A stretch of 64,000 bases of DNA, from the NCBI RefSeq assembly GCF_003633755.1, contig NZ_RBIL01000002.1, forward strand, positions 372,001-436,000, read 5' to 3'. Below are positions 17,360 to 25,522 of this stretch, one piece after another (the first letter of the stretch is position 1; each line of letters begins with the position of its first letter). The notes beneath the pieces were generated by a model. That model saw only the letters and a program-made list of their open reading frames with translations. It was not told the DNA's origin and searched no databases. This DNA is from Solirubrobacter pauli (GTDB taxonomy: Bacteria > Actinomycetota > Thermoleophilia > Solirubrobacterales > Solirubrobacteraceae). Position numbers and translations under genes: made by a program.

Positions 17360-18189
17360 GCCGGACGTGCGCGACGATGGTCGTCCACGAGCTCCTGGCG
17401 GAGACCGTGCCGGGCTATCGCGAAGCACGGCTGGAGGCGGAGGCGCTGACGCAGCGCTACGTGGCCGAGGCGGCGGCGCGGACAGAGCCGGTCAAGCTCC
17501 AGACCGTCGTCCACGTCGTCTATCGCACCGACGCCGAGAACGTCTCCGACGAGCAGATCCAGAGCCAGCTCGACGTGCTCAACCGCGACTTCCGGGCGCG
17601 CAACGAGGACCGCGCGCAGGTGCCGCCGGTGTGGACGTCGCTGGTGGCCGACGCGCTCGTCGAGTTCGAGCTCGCCGAGGTCACGCGCACGCACACCGAC
17701 CAGCGGTCGTTCGGCGCCGACGACAGCGTCAAGGCGCTCGTGCCGGCCCAGCCCGGGCGGCTGAACGTGTGGGTGTGCACGCTCGGCGGCGGGCTGCTCG
17801 GCTACGCCCAGTTCCCCGGCGGGCCGGCCGAGACCGACGGCGTCGTGATCCTCAACCGCGCCTTCGGCACGACCGGCACGGCGCAGGCGCCGTTCGACGG
17901 CGGGCGCACCGCCGTGCACGAGGTCGGCCACTGGCTTGGCCTGCGGCACATCTGGGGCGACATGAACGACTGCACCGGCGACGACTTCGTCGCCGACACG
18001 CCGCCCGCCCAGCAGGCCAACACCGGCACGCCCGAGTTCCCGCACGTCACGTGCGGCAACGGCCCGAACGGCGACATGTTCATGAACTACATGGACTACG
18101 TCGACGACGCGGCGATGTTCATGTTCACCAAGGGGCAGGCGGCGCGCATGGACGCGACGCTCGCGGGCCCGCGGAGCGCCCTGGCGTGA
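17356..18189 (+). CDS. M43-type (pappalysin-like) zinc metalloprotease
   Basis: A 277-residue metzincin. The zinc site HEVGHWLGLRH occupies residues 188-198 (His188, Glu189, His192, His198), and the Met-turn MNYMDY is at 243-248. A cysteine pair (in DCTGDD and VTCGNG) matches the M43 family. M43 enzymes are normally secreted, but no signal peptide is visible: the protein begins MSRTCATMVVHELLAET. It may be cytoplasmic, exported another way, or have a mis-set start. The start overlaps the core-MetE stop (ATGA) and the stop overlaps the next start (GTGA), so the three genes are tightly coupled. Confidence 0.9.
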   Translation: MSRTCATMVVHELLAETVPGYREARLEAEALTQRYVAEAAARTEPVKLQTVVHVVYRTDAENVSDEQIQSQLDVLNRDFRARNEDRAQVPPVWTSLVADALVEFELAEVTRTHTDQRSFGADDSVKALVPAQPGRLNVWVCTLGGGLLGYAQFPGGPAETDGVVILNRAFGTTGTAQAPFDGGRTAVHEVGHWLGLRHIWGDMNDCTGDDFVADTPPAQQANTGTPEFPHVTCGNGPNGDMFMNYMDYVDDAAMFMFTKGQAARMDATLAGPRSALA

Positions 18190-18434
18190 GCCGCTGGCTG
18201 CACGCGCGCGAGGAGGACTCGGAGGACGAGCTCGTCTTCCGGCCGGAGGGCTACCCGCTGCCCCTCGCGCGCGGGCGGCGTGAGATCGAGCTGCGCGCGG
18301 ACGGCGAGACGTTCGTCGCCCGCGCGCCGGGGGCGGACGACCGCCCCGTCGAGTCCTCCGAGCTCGACGACTACTACGTCGCCGAGCTCGTCGAGGACCG
18401 GCTCACCTTGAAGCGAGGTCCGCGCCTTCCCTGA
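18186..18434 (+). CDS. Small acidic protein coupled to the metalloprotease, unknown function
   Basis: An 82-residue protein starting at a GTG that overlaps the metalloprotease stop. It is acidic (SEDELVFRPEGYPLPLARGRREIELRADGETF, seen here as a short beta-rich segment ending SSELDDYYVAELVEDRLTLKR). I recognise no family. Its coupling suggests it is an inhibitor, chaperone or partner of the protease; that is inference. Its last 32 bases overlap the convergent core-MetE gene. Confidence 0.65.
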   Translation: MSRWLHAREEDSEDELVFRPEGYPLPLARGRREIELRADGETFVARAPGADDRPVESSELDDYYVAELVEDRLTLKRGPRLP

Positions 18435-19515
18435 GGGCGCGGAGCTTGGCCCACACTACGTCGGGGTCGACGGCCGCCTGGCCGACCCAGGTGCCGTAGC
18501 CGCAGTCGCTGCCGGCCATCACGGACTCGTCGCCGACGAGGTCCGCGTAGCGGCGGATGCGCTGGGCGATCAGCTCCGGATGCTCGATGAAGTTGGCCTT
18601 CGACTCGAGCACGCCCGGGATCAGGATCTTCCCGTCGGGCAGCTTGACGTCCTCGAAGATCGCCCACTCGTGCGCGTGGCGCGGGTTGGCGGCCTCGAAG
18701 GCGATCGAGGCCGGTCGCGCCTCGAAGACGAGGTCGATGATGTCCTTGAAGGGCACGTCGCAGTGGTGCGGGCCCTCGTAGTTGCCCCAGCACACGTGCA
18801 GGCGCATGGCGGCCGGATCGATGTTGGCGGTGGCGTGGTTGAGCGCTTCGATGTTCAGGCGCGCCTCCTCGCGGAACGCGGCGAGGTCCTTGTCCGCGAA
18901 CTGGATGTGGCGGCCCATCGCGAGGTCCGGCGCGTCGATCTGCACCTGCAGGCCGGCGCTGGTGATCGCCTCGTACTCGACGCGCATGGCGTCGGCGATG
19001 GCGTACACGTACTCCTCGCGCGTGGCGTAGTGGTCGTTGCGGAAGAAGAGCGCGATCACGCCGGGGGAGGCGGCGTTCATGAAGCCGCGGTGGCCGTCGG
19101 GAAGCGCGGACGTCATGTGCTCGATGTCGGCCTTGGCGGCCTCGGGGTCGCGGACCTTGATCGGGGCGTCGCAGGCTGGCGTCTTGCGCCGCGAGCGGCC
19201 CGGGTCGCCGAAGACCTTCCGCTGCAGGACCGGGAACTCGACGAGGTCCTGGTACGTGAGCGGCTGGCTCGTGCCGCCGAACCCGTCGAGGCGGTCGGCG
19301 ATGTAGGTGACGTAGCTCGGCTTGCCCATCTCGCCGTCGCTGACCACGTCCACACCGCAGTCGACCTGCTTCTGGACGACCTCCGCGACCGCCGAGCGGG
19401 TGCGCTGCTCGAGCGCGACGGGGTCCACGGGGACGCCCTCCTGCTTGGCGAACATCGTGCGGATCAGGTCTTCTGGACGGGGAAGGCTGCCGACATGGGT
19501 GGTGAGGATGCTCAT
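18403..19515 (-). CDS. Core-MetE-type methionine synthase/methyltransferase, second copy
   Basis: A 370-residue second MetE C-terminal-domain protein, only distantly similar to the one at 16358. It begins MSILTTHVGSLPRP, typical of the family, and keeps the metal site: LHVCWGN (His, Cys), Glu of AFEAANPRH and GSDCGYGTW (Cys). The family includes core methionine synthases and enzymes acting on other methylated thiols. It overlaps the GntR gene start by four bases (ATGA), so it is very probably controlled by that regulator. Confidence 0.88.
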   Translation of the reverse strand: MSILTTHVGSLPRPEDLIRTMFAKQEGVPVDPVALEQRTRSAVAEVVQKQVDCGVDVVSDGEMGKPSYVTYIADRLDGFGGTSQPLTYQDLVEFPVLQRKVFGDPGRSRRKTPACDAPIKVRDPEAAKADIEHMTSALPDGHRGFMNAASPGVIALFFRNDHYATREEYVYAIADAMRVEYEAITSAGLQVQIDAPDLAMGRHIQFADKDLAAFREEARLNIEALNHATANIDPAAMRLHVCWGNYEGPHHCDVPFKDIIDLVFEARPASIAFEAANPRHAHEWAIFEDVKLPDGKILIPGVLESKANFIEHPELIAQRIRRYADLVGDESVMAGSDCGYGTWVGQAAVDPDVVWAKLRALREGADLASR

Positions 19516-20150
19516 AGGCGTGCGGCGACGTGCTCCACGGTGTTCTCGAGATGGACGCGGGTGGCGGCGGCGGCGCGTTCGGGGTCGCGGGCGACGCAGG
19601 CGTTGAGGATCGCGCGGTGCTCGAGGTCCAGGCGGGCGGCCGGGAAGTCGTCGCGTGCGCGGTAGATGTGCAGGTAGGCGCTGGACGCGTCGCGCAGCGA
19701 GGCGATCATCGCGGACAGCTGCGGGCGCCCGCAGTGCGCGTAGAGCGTCGTGTGGAAGCGCTGGTTGAGCTCGATGTAGCGCGGCGCGGGCGGCCCCTCC
19801 CACATCTGCTCGATCAGCTGCTGCAACGGCGCGGCCCACGCCTTCTCGAACCGCTCGGCGGTCTTGCCCGCGGCCAGCGACTCGAGCGCGGCGCGGATCT
19901 CGTAGTGCTCGCGCAGGTCGTCGACGCTCGGGAGGAAGACGACCGCGCCGCGCTGCGGGTGGTGGCGGACGAGCCCTTCGCGCTGGAGCGTGGCCAGCGC
20001 CTCGCGCACGGGCGTGGTGCTGACGCCCAGCGCACGCGCGATCTCGACCTGGCGCAGCTTGTCCCCGGGAGCGCGTCGACCCGCGAGAATCTCGGCCTTC
20101 AGGTGCTCGGCGACCTGGCCGGCGACGGTGCGGGGAGCGGTCAGCGCCAC
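19512..20150 (-). CDS. GntR family regulator (FadR/FCD type)
   Basis: A 212-residue GntR regulator: winged helix at residues 5-70 (GRRAPGDKLRQVEIARALGV then TPVREALATLQREGL) and an all-helical FCD ligand domain with metal-ligand histidines (LNQRFHTTLY, LEHRAIL). GTG 20150 is the preferred start because homology begins there; the frame runs 24 codons further into the intergenic region. It heads an operon with core-MetE copy 2 and is divergent from the VOC gene, with the GTGCA-N6-TGCAC palindrome between them. Confidence 0.9.
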   Translation of the reverse strand: MALTAPRTVAGQVAEHLKAEILAGRRAPGDKLRQVEIARALGVSTTPVREALATLQREGLVRHHPQRGAVVFLPSVDDLREHYEIRAALESLAAGKTAERFEKAWAAPLQQLIEQMWEGPPAPRYIELNQRFHTTLYAHCGRPQLSAMIASLRDASSAYLHIYRARDDFPAARLDLEHRAILNACVARDPERAAAATRVHLENTVEHVAARL

Positions 20151-20170
20151 GTGGCGGTAAGTTATCGAAT

Positions 20171-20186
20171 GTGCAAATTCCTGCAC
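20171..20186. promoter_or_regulatory. Candidate GntR operator
   Basis: GTGCAAATTCCTGCAC is an inverted repeat (five-base arms, six-base AT-rich centre) in the 55 bases between the divergent GntR and VOC genes. Position and symmetry fit an FCD-type GntR operator; binding is inference. Confidence 0.45.
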
Positions 20187-20205
20187 GCGCGTGAGGAGAC
20201 ATGGG

Positions 20206-21231
20206 ATGAAGCAGCCGCTCAAGGGTCCGCATCACTTCACCGGCATCACCCGCGACGTCACGACGAACGTCGACTTCTGGTGCCGCGTCATGGGTCTGCG
20301 GTTCGTGAAGAACACGCTCAACTTCGAGACGACCTTCCGGTACCACACCTACTTCGGCGACGAGGAGGGCAATCCGGGGTCGGTCGTCACGTTCCTGGAG
20401 TTCAAGGAGGCGCCGGTCGGCGTCCCGGGGGACGGGGACATCCAGCGGCTCGTCCTGCGGGTCGCGTCCTACGACTCGCTCGAGTACTGGATGGACCGCC
20501 TGATCGCCAACCAGCACCACAGCGAGATGCTGCGGCTGGACCCGACGCAGCCCCAGTCGCTGGTGTTCTGGGACCCCGAGGGCCACGAGGTCGAGCTGAT
20601 GGTGTCCGACACCACCGACGCGCCGCTGGTCGCCGAGGCGGACGACATCCCCGCCGAGCACCGCATCCTCGGCATCGAGGGCGCGCGCTCCTTCACCACC
20701 AAGGAGGAGCAGCTCCCGTTCGCCCAGCACCTCGGGTTCCGCGACGACGGCTACCGGCTCGTGCTCGACGCCGAGCGCTCCGGCCGCTGGTACTTCTCGC
20801 CGCCGCCCGGTCGCCCGTCGGGTGACGGCAAGGTCGGCGTCTGGCACCACGTCGCCTACGACGCCGGCGACGGCCCCGAGACCGAGCGCGCCCGCGACGA
20901 GGCCAACGAGGGCGTGCGCCCGTGGACGAAGATCTTCGACCACTACTTCTTCGACAGCTGCTACTCGATGTCTCCCGGAGGGCGGATGGAGATCTGCACG
21001 TCGGGGCCTGGATTTCAACTCGACGAGAAGCTCGAGGACCTCGGCGACCGACTCTGCCTCTCACCGCGAGTGGAGCCACTTCGCGCCAAGCTCGAATCCG
21101 AGCTGACGCTGATCGTCAACCCGCGTCCGCGCAACAAGACGAAGGCCTCGGCGGCACCGCCCAAGGCGGACATCGCGCCGTCGGGCAACGGCGTCCCGCC
21201 CGCGCAGGAGCCGGCGGCGTCCGCAAACTAA
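20206..21231 (+). CDS. VOC family ring-cleaving dioxygenase-like protein
   Basis: A 341-residue two-domain vicinal-oxygen-chelate protein related to ring-cleaving dioxygenases of the MhqO/LinE type. Metal-ligand candidates are His in GPHHFTGIT (residue 10-11), His in VWHHVAYD and Glu in RMEICT. GAGGAG lies eight bases before the ATG. The last 30 residues are an Ala/Pro/Lys-rich tail (KASAAPPKADIAPSG) that looks like an interdomain linker and runs directly up to the deacetylase domain in another frame. Divergent from GntR; an aromatic or thiol-related substrate is possible. Confidence 0.88.
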   Translation: MKQPLKGPHHFTGITRDVTTNVDFWCRVMGLRFVKNTLNFETTFRYHTYFGDEEGNPGSVVTFLEFKEAPVGVPGDGDIQRLVLRVASYDSLEYWMDRLIANQHHSEMLRLDPTQPQSLVFWDPEGHEVELMVSDTTDAPLVAEADDIPAEHRILGIEGARSFTTKEEQLPFAQHLGFRDDGYRLVLDAERSGRWYFSPPPGRPSGDGKVGVWHHVAYDAGDGPETERARDEANEGVRPWTKIFDHYFFDSCYSMSPGGRMEICTSGPGFQLDEKLEDLGDRLCLSPRVEPLRAKLESELTLIVNPRPRNKTKASAAPPKADIAPSGNGVPPAQEPAASAN

Positions 21232-21836
21232 GTCTCACCTTCGACAACGGCCCGGACCCGGAGGCGACGCCCCGGGTCCTGGACGTGCTGGCCGCGCGCG
21301 GCCTGAAGGCCTCGTTCTTCGTCGTCGGCGAGGCGCTCAAGCAGCACCGCGCGCTGGCCGAGCGTGCCCACGCCGAAGGCCACTGGATCGGCAACCACAC
21401 GCTCACCCACCCGCGCCCGCTCGGCGAGAGCGGGACGGAGGTGCGCGAGATCCAGGCGGCCCAGGCCGAGCTCGGGGCGCTCGCGCATCCCGACCGCCTG
21501 TTCCGCCCGTCCGGCGCGGGCGGCGATCTCGCCCCGGGCCTGCTGAGCACGGCCGCGGTCCAGGCGCTGATCGCGGGCCGCTTCACGTGCGTGCTCTGGA
21601 ACGCCGTCCCGGGCGACTGGAAGGACCCCGACGGCTGGGTCGACACCGCGCTGGCGCAGATCCAGCAGCAGGACTGGACGCTGCTCGTGCTCCACGACGT
21701 GGCCGGCGCGTGCGCCGACCGCCTCGACGAGCTCCTCCAGCGCGTCGACGCCGAGATCGTCCAGGCGTACCCGCCGGCCTGCGTGCCGATCAAGCGCGGA
21801 GCGGTCCGGCGTCCAGTCGACCGGTATCTGCGCTGA
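21219..21836 (+). CDS. NodB-type polysaccharide deacetylase, no conventional start
   Basis: About 205 residues of a NodB-homology carbohydrate esterase. Motifs: TFDNGPDP (normally TFDDGP), NHTLTHP (metal His pair), FRPSG and LLVLHDV. The second Asp of motif 1, a metal ligand in active enzymes, is Asn here. The domain starts (KLSLTFDNG) exactly where the VOC gene stops, in the minus-one frame, and no ATG, GTG or TTG precedes it in frame at a useful distance. Either a frameshift has broken a VOC-deacetylase fusion or translation begins at an unusual codon. There is no signal peptide. Coordinates mark the recognisable domain. Confidence 0.65.
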   Translation, partial: VRKLSLTFDNGPDPEATPRVLDVLAARGLKASFFVVGEALKQHRALAERAHAEGHWIGNHTLTHPRPLGESGTEVREIQAAQAELGALAHPDRLFRPSGAGGDLAPGLLSTAAVQALIAGRFTCVLWNAVPGDWKDPDGWVDTALAQIQQQDWTLLVLHDVAGACADRLDELLQRVDAEIVQAYPPACVPIKRGAVRRPVDRYLR

Positions 21837-21866
21837 CGCCTGTCAACCGCGCGAGACCACCTCACA

Positions 21867-21896
21867 GGTTGACCACCCGTGTTGGTGTGGTGAACC
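21867..21896. repeat. Intergenic inverted repeat before the phospholipase-C-like gene
   Basis: GGTTGACCAC (21867-21876) faces GTGGTGAACC (21887-21896), pairing 9 of 10 positions around a 10-base loop. A further GTCAACC at 21842-21848 can pair with GGTTGAC at 21867. It could be the terminator of the upstream genes or an operator for the secreted phospholipase-like gene. Confidence 0.45.
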
Positions 21897-21962
21897 GTAG
21901 CTCCGACGCGGCGTAGCTGCCGGATACTCGCCCGGCTCAGCTTCCTCCCCAAGGAGTCTCAT

Positions 21963-24872
21963 TTGAACGTCCCCCTCGGCGGTCGCCTCAGGCCGCTGGC
22001 TGCCGCGTGCGCGGTGGCCGTCTTCGCCGTGCTCGCGCTCGCCTCCTCGGCGTCCGCCTTCAAGCCCTACACGCACATCCAGACCGGGCTGCGTGCCTAT
22101 GAGGACGTCACCGCCGACGGCAAGGTCACGATCGAGGGCCGCGCGTACGACGTCAAGCCCGAGGTGGTCGCGGCGCTGAAGGCGAACCCCGCGTACTTCA
22201 ACGCCGGCGTCGTCGGTCCGGACGGCTTCCCGGATCTCGTGATGGGCCAGTCGGTCATCCACCCTGAGCAGACCGGCAAGTGGCTCACGCACATCCTCAA
22301 GCGGGCCTACGACGCGCAGGACGACCCGTCCTACGGCGCGGCCGAGCGGGGGCAGATCCTCGCGTTCGCCTACGGGTACCTGACGCACGCGGCGGGCGAC
22401 ATGTGGGCGCATACGCTCGTCAACGACGTCGCCGGCGGTGTCTTCCCGTCCGTCGGCGAGCTCGCCGACGTCGACAAGGCCGAGATCGCCATCCGCCACA
22501 TCATCGTCGAGGGCTACGTCGGCGACGCGACCGCGGGCTTCGACGGCAACCAGGACCGTGGCCCGGTCCAGGGCGAGACCAACGAGGACGGCAACCCGCA
22601 GGTGTCCGACGACTCGACGCCGCACATCCCGTTCGCCGCCCCCAAGCGCTTCATCTACGAGACCTTCGTCAACCCGGCCAATCCGCTGCCGGTCGGCACC
22701 AGCCGCGGCAAGCTGATCGACTTCTTCCGCGACATGCAGGCCCAGCTCCAGCTCGCCGAGGCGCGCTACGAGTGGGACTCCGAGTACGAGGACTGCCTGC
22801 TGGCCGACCCGGATTGCCACGAGCGCACCAAGACGCTGACGGTCGACACCGTGCGCGGCCCCAAGACCACGACGGTCGAGTACAACCGCTGCGAGGCTGA
22901 TCACTTCTGCCTCGGCCTGGACCCGGGCGACCTCGCCTCCGACCTGACGATCGACAACCTCGTCGAGACCTACCTCGAGCACTGGATCGAGGACGTCGAG
23001 GACGGCCTGGAGAACTGGAGCGACCTCGGGCTCGCGGTCACGAAGTCCCTGTTCGACCCGCGCAGCCACCGCGCGGCGCAGGACCACATCTGCCGCAACG
23101 AGCCCGACGACGAGTACTCGCTGCTGCGCTCGAGCTGCGAGGACGGCGTCGGGCCGCTGGACGTCATCGGCTACGAGGCCGAGGACTACATCAACGACCA
23201 CCTGATTTCGATGCTCGGCGCGCCGGACTTCGTCGGCGACCTCAACGAGCTCTTCGGCGTCGTCTCGGACACGATCTCCGACGTCCTCGGCCCGGCGCTG
23301 AACCCGCTGCAGGCCCCGATCGCCGAGATCAAGGAGTACGCGAAGGACCAGATCCAGGAGGCGATCGAGGAAGAGCTGCGGATCGACATCGACCAGCTCA
23401 AGTCGTTCGTCACGTCGCCCACGCACTGGATCGGGGTCCAGTCGGTCGCGCTCGACCTGCCGATCGTCGGCACGCAGCAGGTGGACCTGTTCACGCCGGG
23501 CACGCACGAGAAGCTCGACGCGCTGATGGACCTCCCGGCCGACCACCACGAGGCGCAGGAGGTCACGCTGCCGGGCGTCGGCACCGTGCCCAGCACGGGG
23601 CTCAAGGACGACGTGACGTTCGATGCCGAGCAGTTCGCCGCCTACCGCAACGCGGTCCAGACGGCCAAGCTGCTGCTGCTCGACGGCACCGGCCTCAACG
23701 CCGCGCTCGGCGACATCCTCAAGGCCCGCGGCGACGTCAAGGGCGGTGTCGCGACCTACCCGGCGGCCGCCAACCTGATGACCACGCAGCTGTCCGGCTC
23801 CCTGCCGTGGCTGCGCTCGATCGACTCCGACCACTCGTGGCGCTCCGACGGCCGCCCGCGCTTCTGCGAGCAGGGCGCCCCGGACTGCCCGAGCGACGGC
23901 GCCCAGCCGCGCCCGGCCGAGCACGACGCCGGCAACGACACGTTCCCGCTGTGGGAGTCCTGCCTGCTGCGGCCGACGTTCACCACGCTGTACCGCGACT
24001 GGGAGAACGGCGCCGCGCAGTTCCCGGCCCTGGGCGACGCGCCGAGCGCCGACCCGAGCGACCCGGACGCGCCCGCCGGCTCGATCCTGCTCGCCGGCAC
24101 GACCTACAGCAGCGGTGGCACGACCTACGTCGCCGCGAACCACCAGTTCACGGCCAAAGCCGTCGACGCGGTGTTCACCGACGCGCGCGTGGCCGTCCAG
24201 TACCGCTACTACAAGGCCGGCAGCATTCCCGGCGCGTGGAAGGACATCGCCGCGGGCGCGACGTTCTCGATCCCGGCGAGCGCCGGTGACGGCACCTACC
24301 ACGTGCAGCTGCGCACGGCCGACCCGTGCCACACGTTCGACCCGGCCGACGAGCTGCCGACCGACGCGCCCGTGACCCGCACGGTCGTGCTGGACACGAC
24401 GCCGCCGCAGATCACCATCACCAAGCCCGCGCCCGAGGGCGTGACGTTCGACTCGGACGACTTCAGCGCGATCGAGTACACCGTCACCGACGCGGCCTCG
24501 GGCGTGGACGCGGCGACGGTGAAGGCGCGGTTCGACGGCGCCGCCGCCACCCACGGGCAGGTGCTGGACATGTTCCTGCTGGCGCCCGGCACGCACACGG
24601 TCGACGTGACCGCGGCCGACGAGCTCGGCAACGCGGGGGAGGCGACACGGCACTTCGAGCTGCACGCCACGCGCGAGAGCCTGCTCAGCAACATCGCGCG
24701 CTCGTGTGACGAAGGCCTGATCACCAAGCCGGGCACGTGCAAGTCGCTCACGTCGCAGCTCGCGCACGCGCCGTTCGGGGCGTTCGTCAACCACGTCGAG
24801 GCGCAGCGCGGGAAGTCGATCGACGTCGCCACCGCGAACCGCCTGATCGCGTTCGCGCAGGACCTGCTCTAG
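21963..24872 (+). CDS. Secreted zinc-dependent phospholipase C-like protein with Ig-like C-terminus
   Basis: A 969-residue exported protein. The signal peptide covers residues 1-32, with ALASSASA before the cut. The N-terminal part resembles zinc-dependent phospholipase C/S1-P1 folds: FKPYTHIQTG at the mature N-terminus (metal His) and GYLTHAAGDMWAHTLVND (His, Asp, His) near 140. A long central region lacks recognisable motifs. The C-terminal third holds bacterial Ig-like repeats (TTPPQITITKP, YTVTDAASGVD). TTG 21963 is the start, with AAGGAG six bases upstream. Probably acts on lipid or phosphodiester substrates outside the cell. Its TAG shares bases with the stop of the convergent TetR gene. 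Confidence 0.82.
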   Translation: MNVPLGGRLRPLAAACAVAVFAVLALASSASAFKPYTHIQTGLRAYEDVTADGKVTIEGRAYDVKPEVVAALKANPAYFNAGVVGPDGFPDLVMGQSVIHPEQTGKWLTHILKRAYDAQDDPSYGAAERGQILAFAYGYLTHAAGDMWAHTLVNDVAGGVFPSVGELADVDKAEIAIRHIIVEGYVGDATAGFDGNQDRGPVQGETNEDGNPQVSDDSTPHIPFAAPKRFIYETFVNPANPLPVGTSRGKLIDFFRDMQAQLQLAEARYEWDSEYEDCLLADPDCHERTKTLTVDTVRGPKTTTVEYNRCEADHFCLGLDPGDLASDLTIDNLVETYLEHWIEDVEDGLENWSDLGLAVTKSLFDPRSHRAAQDHICRNEPDDEYSLLRSSCEDGVGPLDVIGYEAEDYINDHLISMLGAPDFVGDLNELFGVVSDTISDVLGPALNPLQAPIAEIKEYAKDQIQEAIEEELRIDIDQLKSFVTSPTHWIGVQSVALDLPIVGTQQVDLFTPGTHEKLDALMDLPADHHEAQEVTLPGVGTVPSTGLKDDVTFDAEQFAAYRNAVQTAKLLLLDGTGLNAALGDILKARGDVKGGVATYPAAANLMTTQLSGSLPWLRSIDSDHSWRSDGRPRFCEQGAPDCPSDGAQPRPAEHDAGNDTFPLWESCLLRPTFTTLYRDWENGAAQFPALGDAPSADPSDPDAPAGSILLAGTTYSSGGTTYVAANHQFTAKAVDAVFTDARVAVQYRYYKAGSIPGAWKDIAAGATFSIPASAGDGTYHVQLRTADPCHTFDPADELPTDAPVTRTVVLDTTPPQITITKPAPEGVTFDSDDFSAIEYTVTDAASGVDAATVKARFDGAAATHGQVLDMFLLAPGTHTVDVTAADELGNAGEATRHFELHATRESLLSNIARSCDEGLITKPGTCKSLTSQLAHAPFGAFVNHVEAQRGKSIDVATANRLIAFAQDLL

Positions 24873-25456
24873 GCGCGATAGCCCTTGAGCAACGCCGTCA
24901 GGAACCCGTAGAGCCGGCCTTCGAAGTCCGGCTGCAGCAGCTCCGTCCCCGCGTACGCCTCGGCGACGTGTGGGGCGGGGCTGGTGAGCGGGTACAGGCT
25001 CGCTGCGAGCAGCAGCGCCGCGGCGACGACCTCGAACGCCTCGGGCACGTCGAGCCGCGCGGCCAGCGTGCGGACGTGCGCGATCGACTCGGCGCGGAAC
25101 GCGCGGACGGCCTCGGCGCTGACGTTGTGCTCGAGCACCGCGGCCTGCTCGCCCAGCAGGTCGCAGAAGAACGGCCGCTCGGCGAGCGAGGACGCGAGCG
25201 CCGCGGCCGGATCGTCGCCGATGTCGACGGCCTCGGTCCACGCCGCCCACTCACGCGCGAGCAGCGCCAGGTAGATCGCCTCGCGCGACTCGAAGTAGCG
25301 CAGCAGGTTGGACTTCGCCAGGTCGACCGCGCGGGCGATGTCGCCCAGGGACACCTCGCGCACCCGCCGCTCCTCGGCGAGCGCGCGGGCCGCGGCCAGG
25401 ATCGCCTCGCGGCGCTCCTCCTTGTGCTCGGGCCGTCGGGCGCGCTGGTAGCTCAC
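24869..25456 (-). CDS. TetR family transcriptional repressor (second module)
   Basis: A 195-residue TetR-family regulator with a typical N-terminal HTH (LGDIARAVDLAKSNLLRYFES) and helical effector domain. It lies 66 bases from the divergent SDR gene. The interval carries two AGAAC-type palindromes 22 bases apart. The layout copies the TetR/SDR pair at 4230-5692, but the protein and operator sequences differ, so the two regulators are probably specific for their own module. Confidence 0.92.
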   Translation of the reverse strand: MSYQRARRPEHKEERREAILAAARALAEERRVREVSLGDIARAVDLAKSNLLRYFESREAIYLALLAREWAAWTEAVDIGDDPAAALASSLAERPFFCDLLGEQAAVLEHNVSAEAVRAFRAESIAHVRTLAARLDVPEAFEVVAAALLLAASLYPLTSPAPHVAEAYAGTELLQPDFEGRLYGFLTALLKGYRA

Positions 25457-25471
25457 GGCCCGTCACTTTAG

Positions 25472-25484
25472 AGAACGGCGTTCT
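25472..25484. promoter_or_regulatory. Palindromic operator, copy 1 of second TetR module
   Basis: AGAACGGCGTTCT is a perfect odd palindrome centred on 25478. It abuts a possible -10 box TATAGT (25484-25489) for the SDR gene. A related copy lies 22 bases away, two helical turns, on the same DNA face. Confidence 0.65.
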
Positions 25485-25493
25485 ATAGTTAGG

Positions 25494-25506
25494 AGAACAC
25501 CGTTCT
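25494..25506. promoter_or_regulatory. Palindromic operator, copy 2 of second TetR module
   Basis: AGAACACCGTTCT matches the first copy at 11 of 13 positions and is palindromic at five of six pairs, centred on 25500. It sits just upstream of the AGGAGG ribosome-binding site (25512-25517) of the SDR gene, a classic repression position. Confidence 0.65.
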
Positions 25507-25522
25507 TATATAGGAGGCAGAC

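Noticed and set aside
21843-25250. 1135-codon minus-strand open frame
   Set aside because: It lies antisense to the secreted phospholipase-C-like gene, whose signal peptide, metal motifs and Ig-like repeats establish the plus strand as coding.
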